A model generated the notes under the pieces. It was not told where the DNA came from. It ran no database searches and worked only from the letters and a program-made list of their open reading frames with translations. From Dendrophyllia cribrosa (Eukaryota > Cnidaria > Anthozoa > Scleractinia > Dendrophylliidae): a stretch of 64,000 nt of DNA. Shown here in pieces: positions 56,260 through 64,000 of the stretch; the first letter of the stretch is position 1, and every line of letters starts with the position of its first letter. Made by a program: the position numbers and the translations under genes. Location: assembly GCA_024195265.1 (NCBI GenBank), contig JAJLRJ010000011.1, positions 1,624,866 through 1,688,865 on the forward strand, read 5' to 3'.

Positions 56260-59200
56260 ATACATCTAAATCTTAGACTAAATTTTCAGCAGTGAATAGC
56301 TTTAATTTAGAAATTGAAAAGCGTCAACCACAAAAAAAAACCTTCACCTATTTTGCCAAGAAAAAAGCGTTTACTTAGATACAGAAAGGTGATAACAATA
56401 TTTATTTGAAATCGGTGTTAAAGTTTGCGGTTTAACGATCGAGACTAGCGCCAGTAATTATTCCACATATAACCACATGTTTTGAATTTTCATAGAAACC
56501 TGGAAGCGTCTGGGATTTTCGGCCTTAGGGGTACTGTTTACAAGCGGTGTTTCCGTGAAGAAAGCGGAATTTCCCCGAGTATGAATTGCAAAACGAATCC
56601 AAAGCTTAAGCCATTATGTGTAAACGTAGAACCAAAGTTAATACCTGGCATAACTGCCATTTGTTTTATGCGTTGTTATTTATAAAATTGGGAACAAAAA
56701 AATCGAAAAGAAAATATATATATTAGTAAAGAAAACCAAAAGTTTTAAAATGCTAATGTGGTATAACGACTGTAACGCTTGTCTATAATGTTTTAAATAT
56801 ACGTTGTGGTTTCAGTAAAATTAAGTGAAATTAGTTTAGACCAGCAACAATTTTTCTTTATGTACTCTCGCAGATATCAATATTTGCACCAAGAGCAGAT
56901 AAAATTAAGTGGATTATTGCATAGAGACGTTTTATTTAATTTAATGACCTGTTTTACTATTTTTTATGTTCATTACTTTGAGGGTATATAATTTGTATTT
57001 TTAATAGTGAATTGAATGCAAGTGAAACCGTTTCTTTGCTTTACAAACTCTGCAAGTATTGTGTGAATTACCTCCCTTTTATAAAAACAATATGTACTAC
57101 TAATGTCTTATATACAAAAATATTATTTTAAACACGAAATTTATTTATCAATCCTCATGAAAGCACATATTAAAATTGCAGTGAATACAACGATAAGAAG
57201 CAGTAAATATTGTTTATCATGATTGTGCGATGTGCTGTTAAACTCGTCCGTCGTTCAAAACGGGCACATCCCAGTAACCATTAAACATCGTTCTGACGAC
57301 CTGATATGGGAATTATCTCATGTTGGTTTTCTACCTGATATCTACCTGATACGGAAATTTTTTCATGTTGGTTTTCTCTTAACTTAAATCAGCTTTGAAA
57401 TAAGACCTGTTATATTTAGAACAAACATTTCTACTTGCTAAACTAAGATATAGAATTTTACCACGAGAAAATTAATTTCATTCTTCATATAGCCAAAAAT
57501 CTTCCATGCCGATTTTTTATCAAATATGCACAAAATATAGAAAAAGCTCCTAACTCATTAAATAATATGTTTTTTTTTTAAGTACACGATAAGAAAAGAT
57601 CTAGAGAGGGTATGTATCGGTTTTCATACCGAGAACAGATTTGAAGTAAAATTTATTCTAATTCAATTACAATTAAAAACAAAACTATCAAGTCTGGATT
57701 TGAATTTATTTGGAACGATATTTAAATCAAATTTGAATAGCTTAATATAATAGATCCTCACATAATGATGTTTAGACCAAAAATGGAACAAACTACTGGA
57801 AGGAGAAAATTCAAACATTGCACCGAAAGAGCGTCTTTCTCAATAAGATTTCATTGGGGTATAAACAAAATTATTTGACACTAAAAATCCACCTTAAATT
57901 AATATTAAAAATGCGAGGAAAAAAACGACCTACCTACTACGTTCCTTAGGAAACCTTTTCCATTTTGTCACATGGTGACAGGAGTCTAAAACACCTTTAA
58001 CGGTGCAAACTTGTCAGCTTTTCTTGAAACAGAAACTGAATCGCTCAACTTATATGTCGCATAAAATAAATTCAATATTTCCATTTTTGTCAGGTCGTAT
58101 CAACCGCAAGGTAAATAAAGCCAGCGGAAAGCCTTTTACTGAATCATCTCGCTTACGGTGGGTTCCCTACCAATGTAATTAGCCAATTGGCCAGTAGTAT
58201 TTTCCCGCCGTATTTATAAACAGTTCTATTCAGGACGACGAAATAAATGCGCGACACAATATATCTTATCATGCACCTGTCTAATCAACTAAATACCAGC
58301 AACGGAAATTTTGATTCCTTCATTGTGTTTAGTATATTTTTTATCCTATAGAACTAAGTCACAAAAGCTGTAGTTAAGGACGCGTTCTCCGATGACTTTG
58401 GTTCTAAGAAACATTATACTAGCTCAAACACCGGCATTGTATGTTTTGTACATTGTCAACCAAAGCAATTATAAAAGAGACATTGTTTAAGTAGAAATAT
58501 CTTTCTAGAGCTATAGCGCTATAAATCGAATGAGCTATAAAGCTATAGAGCTATAAACACAGAATTCCAAGGAATTGGAATTTCTGAATTGCCGTAATTT
58601 ATCCAAAGGCGAGCCAAAAACGATTAAACTCCGTCGAAAGTTATTAATTTTAAAAACACCAACGTTCATCATTATTGATTTTTGGCACTGTTATTTCTCT
58701 AGTAAGTTTCAGTTAACGATGTAAAGAGAATAATGTACATCGACATTGTTAATAAACCGGAAGATGTATTATTGCAACGAACAAAGAAAAACAGCCTTTG
58801 TTCGGTGAATTGAAAGTTCGCCGGTGTTTTGCTTCGAAAGCACTTCCACAGAAAAAAAAAAAACATGTTAAAGAAAGAAATTTATTTCGAGAAAATTTCG
58901 TGGACTGACGTATGTTCAGAGCGCAACACCAACAATAATGCTGTATATGGTCTCCATAGCAACCCTCCCCTCCCTCGCAAACCCACCCCCCCCCCCCCCC
59001 CATTACACCGCGGTCAAACGTCCGAGGCGTTTTTCGTTTTATTTAGTGGGATTTAATTTAATATTAAGTGGAAACATGGGCAAGGATGTATAAAATAATT
59101 AGTTTATGTAACTATCTTTTCATCTTTCTCAAAATAATGAACTTCTTTTCGTTGAGAACTGACCAAAACGTTTCGTGCCTGAGCAAAATTGTGTTAGCAA

Positions 59201-62200
59201 ATGGCGCCGACAATTCTGAAGTTCATAGTTTTCAAACGCTTAGAACTTTTTTAGTAAACTTTCAAAACTTTTAGTGAATTGACAGTGTATTAGTAATATA
59301 TTAAACTTTAAACAGTGAAAATGACAACCTTAACTTTCAAGTACTTCGCTTAACTTTTGCAAATTTCTCCCGTTTGACCGCGTTGGACACCTCCATAAGT
59401 GACCATCAATGGGTGGTCACACGTGAAAGGAATCAGTGCACTGGATACAAGTCCTTTGATGTTTGCTTACATTTCTGCTTGTTTAAAATTATTTTCTTAC
59501 ATTCTCAGATTTAACCTTATGAGTCTGTGTACTTTTTACAGGTGGTTGTAACATTTGAGCTTATGAATGAAATCAGATGAAAGCCTGAAATGTGTTGTTG
59601 CTGTTGTTGTTTTGTTTTTACTTCTGATTGGTTGAGAAAGTGGCGCGAGATATTTTAACCAATCACAAAGCGTAGCAATGCAAAACCAAAGCAATCGCGG
59701 AATTACTTTCGATACTCAATTGAAAACCGCTCTAATTTCATGTTTACATTAAACGTATCTGTCACAAAACACTAAAAAACAACCTTGTGTATACTCGTAA
59801 GTTTTCCAAAAGATATTTTTTCTTTAAACATTTCATTTGGCAGCTGAGCAAATTTACTGCCAACTCAGTACCGGTGAATAATAGATATTTATCTCGTTGA
59901 ATAATTGTTGATAAGTATTGATCAGATGTGCCAGTCGATACGGGCTGATATTCACAAATTTATCTCGTGGCAGCTGTCAAAACAGTCTTCGTTGCATGTC
60001 AGTTAAAAATGTGAACGTTTCCTTTGGCAAACTTCTATTGGCGACAAATAGAACTGGTTTCTATTCTTGCCAGCTTTTTTGCCTACTTTTTTGCGCAGAC
60101 AATTGATGCAACTTCAGTATGTACAACCTCTTTTCACACGATCCTCTTTCTTCCTCGCTCGATAAGAGACAACCAGGGAAACAAGGTTGAGGTGTGTGCA
60201 AGTTTGCCGTGTGAAAACACGAGATTGCTCGCAACTTTTTGCCGTTTGCCAACACGATTTTGCCAACCTTGGTTTTTCGTGTGACGAGGGGGGCTTTAGA
60301 CTTGCAAGGGAAGATTTGAACAATTTCTTTTTCTTTCGTTGTTTTGGATAAAAGGACTCGATCAGGTTATTGACGCGAAAGTTCTTTAGCTAATATCTCT
60401 TCTAAAAGCAAACAAAACCAATTTTTGGTCTTGTATTTCTCGGCCTATATTTGTTTAAACTACAGCTATTCGAGGCCATGCACGACTATACACTGTATAC
60501 TGTATAATAATTGTCTCTAGGCACCAAATAAACTAGTGACTCTAAAAAGAAGGCGAAACGGCAGTTTCGAATAGAAACAAATTTGACAAAGGATTACATT
60601 TATTTTCGGGGAACTGAACGTATACACAAAGCCTCCACATGTCTCTATATTTCCATATATTTATACATATTTTTAAGATATACTTGATTAGCTAGCGCAC
60701 ATCCGATCGTAGGTAATTGCTTCGTTGTTCCATAATCATTTACTGCCGTATTTTACAAAAACTCGAGGAAGTTGAACCTGTGAAAAGCACACCGTCTGCT
60801 TAAAAGGGAAATCGATTCCCTAATTTTGACAATTCAGTCTCGTTCTCCGTTTCTCGCTGTTATGCTGAAACAGCCAATTGAAAACGAAATCATTAGTGTG
60901 AGAGACAAAATCAAATTCTGATATTTTGGATCGTTGGCAAATATTGGCTTTCATGCTAAAGTTTCTCGCAAACCATTGGCTCAAACGGAAAATGTGTTAA
61001 TCAAAACAAGCAAAAATGACCGCCATTATTTCCATATTCGAAGTTAAATGTACACCGAAAATTTAAGTTGCAACCGATCGGGGTGAGATTTACACGTAAC
61101 AATAATAGTCACGAGAAATCTCTCCCTTTCTACAATAATCTGAAAAGGATTTTTTTCGGTTTTGAAATTGTAAAACTGAATTTGAATACGCGAACATGGT
61201 ATTATTAAAAAGATAGCCAAAATTACTTAAAGGCGAAAAATATAATATGAAGAAGTATTAAGGCGAGGAGTGGAGAATTTCAAGTCTCAAAAATAGTCAT
61301 TTTTGGAATATTTACCTGAATTAACTGCAGGAGTAAATCGCCTCCCGTGGCGATCACAAACCTTGAGTGTTCTTTTGTCATCTCGAGTATTTTTCACGCA
61401 TAAATCAAAATAAAAATCTTCTATTTCTTCGCCACTTCCTTTGAATAAATAGGGGCTCTAAATTGAAGCCGATCTATTGCGTATTTTGCCACATGAAAAG
61501 AACCGACATGTATTTTCACTACTGGCGCCGAGGCAAAGCACAGAGGACTGCTTAAATATAGTCACGTGTTATGCAGTCTTGTTACCATGGCAACAAATAT
61601 TTGAGGGTGAGTCGCAGGGGTTTGAATATGTGTATTTAAAATACACGATGTCTATTCCAGTAAAAGAAAACGATTAGACTGTTTCACAAATCAATCAAAT
61701 TTGAAAGCGTTAAAAAAAAAAACAAGCCAATCTGCCGTGTGATTTAGAAGCAAGTAACTGTATTTGCAAAGACCACCGTAACGAAATAGAAGCACTGGAT
61801 CTTGTAGTAAAGGATCTAATCAGCTATAAAATAATGAAACGATCTGATAAAAAAGCCAGGCTGGTTCACGGTACGGAAACGACTATATTTGTGCCTTTCG
61901 AAATATTGGATATTTTTTGCAACCGTGAATCAACCTTGCTTTTCTCTGATTTATGTAGCATGCGAATACAGCCGCCTCTCATCGCTTCTGGCCGCTAGGG
62001 CCAGGGGCGCCATTAAAATGTGACTATACTCTTGGTATTTGATTCGCTCGAAAAAGTAGGATCTGAAATGCTTTGGTCAGGAAAACGTAAATATATCAGG
62101 TTAACAAGTTATTCAAAATAAAGGAAATAAATCATCCTTTCAATGTTGGCCACGTTTTGGCTTCCTTAAACTTTTTTTGTTTAATATCTTTTCATCCAGT

Positions 62201-63050
62201 ATTTATAGGAAGGATTTAATTTTTGAGAGAAATTTATTTAAGAAAGATGAAATGTTCACCGTGTGACGAGCGTGGGACAAAGGAAAAAACTGAGTCCCTG
62301 ACAGTGCGACAGGAATCCACAATCTGCTCCTCGGATTGTCCCACGCCTGTGACATGACGAACATGCATTAAATCTTTCTCATTTCGTTACCGTTGCTTAA
62401 AATTTACTATATTCCTTATTTAATGTATTTGTTCGTTTACATGTGTCAGTTTCGACACATGGTGTGACTTTGCTAAAATAAGGGAATGAAAGACGTGGGG
62501 CATTGTGGGAAGGGTACAAAAAAGCGAAGCGCAAGCGCGTCATTCTGCCGCTGTGCATCCGTCTCACAATACCGCGCACACCGCATAGAGCAAGGAGCAA
62601 AGCCTAGGAACGGCGTGTTCTCAGACCCACAACTGAACCGACGCTATCATAAATAAGTAAACAAGTAAAAAGCTTTTTAACTCTTATAAGAAGCTGCTTT
62701 GAATAAGACGAATAGTACACTAAAACATCGAGAACTGTTTAAGAGAAAGGCAAAGAGTATATCTTTATTATTTAAAATCGAAAATTTCGATAGAAAAATT
62801 GGCGTTTTCAGCTGATAAATTGAAAAGATAAAATATCTGAATTTTATGAATTCGTTTTTAGTGTGTTTGCACATTAATTATGAATGAGGGTCGATTATTA
62901 CAAATGTTTTAAATACCAGTGGGTAAAAATATTTTGTCAAAAATATGACACAATATGTTTCTTTTTCATCGCAGAAAAGCCACAAAATGCTTTGAAATCC
63001 CTGTAGTCGCAAAATCGAAAAAAAGATCATCTCAGCAGTTAAATTCTAAA
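56260..63050. other. Gene-free stretch upstream of the giant coiled-coil gene
   Basis: AT-rich, with no exon I can support on either strand. It should hold the promoter and leader exon(s) of the giant gene. Seen in it: a C run at about 58987-59001, a dispersed-repeat copy at 59535-59590, and a weak inverted pair around cgtgggacaa / ttgtcccacg at 62270-62345. A minus-strand aataaa at 62764-62769 could serve the gene at the right edge. Confidence 0.55.
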
Positions 63051-63052
63051 CG

Positions 63053-63997
63053 TTAACTCACAGCTTCCATGACATTACTGCATACAGATTTTTTCTTGGC
63101 ATTATCAACAATATTTAACGCTTCTTTTAGCCAAGAAACCTCGGTTTCGGAGACAAGAAACTTTCTTCTAATATCTCTAAAGTCGGTGCATTTTTTCTCC
63201 AAGCTATTCCTTAAATGTCGATTTTCTTCTGTTAAAGCCACCATATTATCATGCAAATCATTGTATTTCTGTTTGAATTCTTGAAGCGCGAGATTTTGGA
63301 TCTGGCTTCGATTTCTCGCTACTTCAAGTTCCTTTTGAGTGGCTGCGAGAATGAACGATAACTCAGAAAATTTCCCTTGACTGTTAAGCTGCTCTCTGAA
63401 AATCTCATTTAACTCATGGCAAAGTACTAGAAGATGTTCGTTTTTGTTCGGTTCCATCTTGGAGCTCTCCTCGTTTGTTTTGTTACTGCATTCAGTCAGT
63501 TCCTCGCGAAGATCATTCACCAGATCTTTATAAGACACAACCTCGTTCTCTAACGTTTGTATGCGGTTCTTTTTTTCCGAGTCCAGTTTTTCCCAATTTT
63601 CCAAAGCATTTCTTAAGTCGCGAACTTCCCTCCAATATCCTTCCATCTCCGACTTCAATTGCTTTCCAATCTTGTCCTTCTCGAGTTCGCGTTTCTCGGT
63701 TTTCTTTGTCAATATTTCCATTTCATTGATCGCTTCAACCGCTTGATCATTTGCAATGTTTGCCTCTGTTCTAAGCTTACAAACCTCACTCTGATATTTA
63801 CCAACAAAATTCCTCAAATTCTCCACTTCTTCCCAACCCTTTTCATGCTCTTCTTTGTAAACCAAAATCATGCTCTCCAGCTCTTCAACTCGCCTTGCTT
63901 TCTCGCATTCATTTTCCTCCAAACTTTGAATTTTCTCCTTTAAAATCTTCATTTCATTATCATGTGCTTCAGCCTCAGATTTCAACTCTTCCTCCAC
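63053..63997 (-). CDS. Coiled-coil protein, 3' end (partial)
   Basis: The minus-strand frame is open from beyond the right edge to TAA at 63053 and gives at least 314 residues. It is heptad coiled coil (EEELKSEAEAHDNEMKILKE, ARRVEELESMILVY, EVRDLRNALENWEKL, NMVALTEENRHLRNSLEKK) ending CSNVMEAVS. The stop codon lies inside a perfect donor-like gtgagt (GCT/gtgagttaa), so this may be an internal exon ending at 63059 rather than the true C terminus. Phase 0 there does not fit the first exon of the giant gene (phase 2), so the two are not joined directly. Family not recognised. Confidence 0.75.
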   Translation of the reverse strand: MEEELKSEAEAHDNEMKILKEKIQSLEENECEKARRVEELESMILVYKEEHEKGWEEVENLRNFVGKYQSEVCKLRTEANIANDQAVEAINEMEILTKKTEKRELEKDKIGKQLKSEMEGYWREVRDLRNALENWEKLDSEKKNRIQTLENEVVSYKDLVNDLREELTECSNKTNEESSKMEPNKNEHLLVLCHELNEIFREQLNSQGKFSELSFILAATQKELEVARNRSQIQNLALQEFKQKYNDLHDNMVALTEENRHLRNSLEKKCTDFRDIRRKFLVSETEVSWLKEALNIVDNAKKKSVCSNVMEAVS

Positions 63998-64000
63998 CTT

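Noticed and set aside
56207..56260. N-terminal extension MYIFRFGVITSKLKSWFI of the giant protein
   Set aside because: It crosses a good acceptor (tttttag) and has no coiled-coil character; the ATG at 56206 is a better start.

Overview
This is eukaryotic, intron-containing DNA, most likely from an anthozoan cnidarian (a stony coral or sea anemone). That placement is inference: it rests on a CUB + D8C receptor architecture, a Tx1/L1-like LINE, dense short inverted-repeat elements and tRNA-like SINEs, and long C/G homopolymers. No species can be named from the sequence. Every host gene I can support lies on the minus strand, so the window reads from right to left.

Right edge (63053-64000): the 3' end of a coiled-coil gene that begins outside the window. 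Next, 56.2-39.4 kb: a giant five-exon coiled-coil gene. Its exon phases join cleanly into about 4,725 residues, except for one extra base near 43594 that shifts the frame inside the largest exon. It ends in a Thr-rich tail with repeats of a short TTxLDID motif. About 8 kb with no gene separates it from the next gene. That stretch holds a 10-bp minisatellite with higher-order structure, a tandem array of a roughly 110-bp dispersed repeat, and several TIR elements.

From 31.2 to 16.3 kb lies a type I receptor gene reconstructed from eleven phase-compatible coding exons: signal peptide on two tiny exons, five CUB domains on five exons, one D8C (uromodulin/GP2-type) domain, a juxtamembrane fibronectin-III-like region on three exons, and a transmembrane helix. 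No cytoplasmic domain exon was found. Its introns carry a nearly intact two-ORF LINE (about 5.7 kb, same strand), a 5'-truncated second LINE, SINEs and MITEs.

Left edge (8.6 kb to 1): a paralogous leader and the same two-exon signal-peptide module, spliced here onto an exon that encodes about 32 copies of a nine-residue Thr/Asp/Ala/Pro repeat. This gives a secreted, acidic, probably O-glycosylated protein. The exon has no ATG in its true frame, and the plus strand carries a longer but spurious ORF over it.

Overall the window shows a local duplication in which one leader plus secretion module drives two very different extracellular proteins, next to a giant coiled-coil gene and within heavily repeat-invaded non-coding DNA. 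Splice sites were assigned from GT/AG consensus and reading-frame phase only; no transcript data or database search was available.
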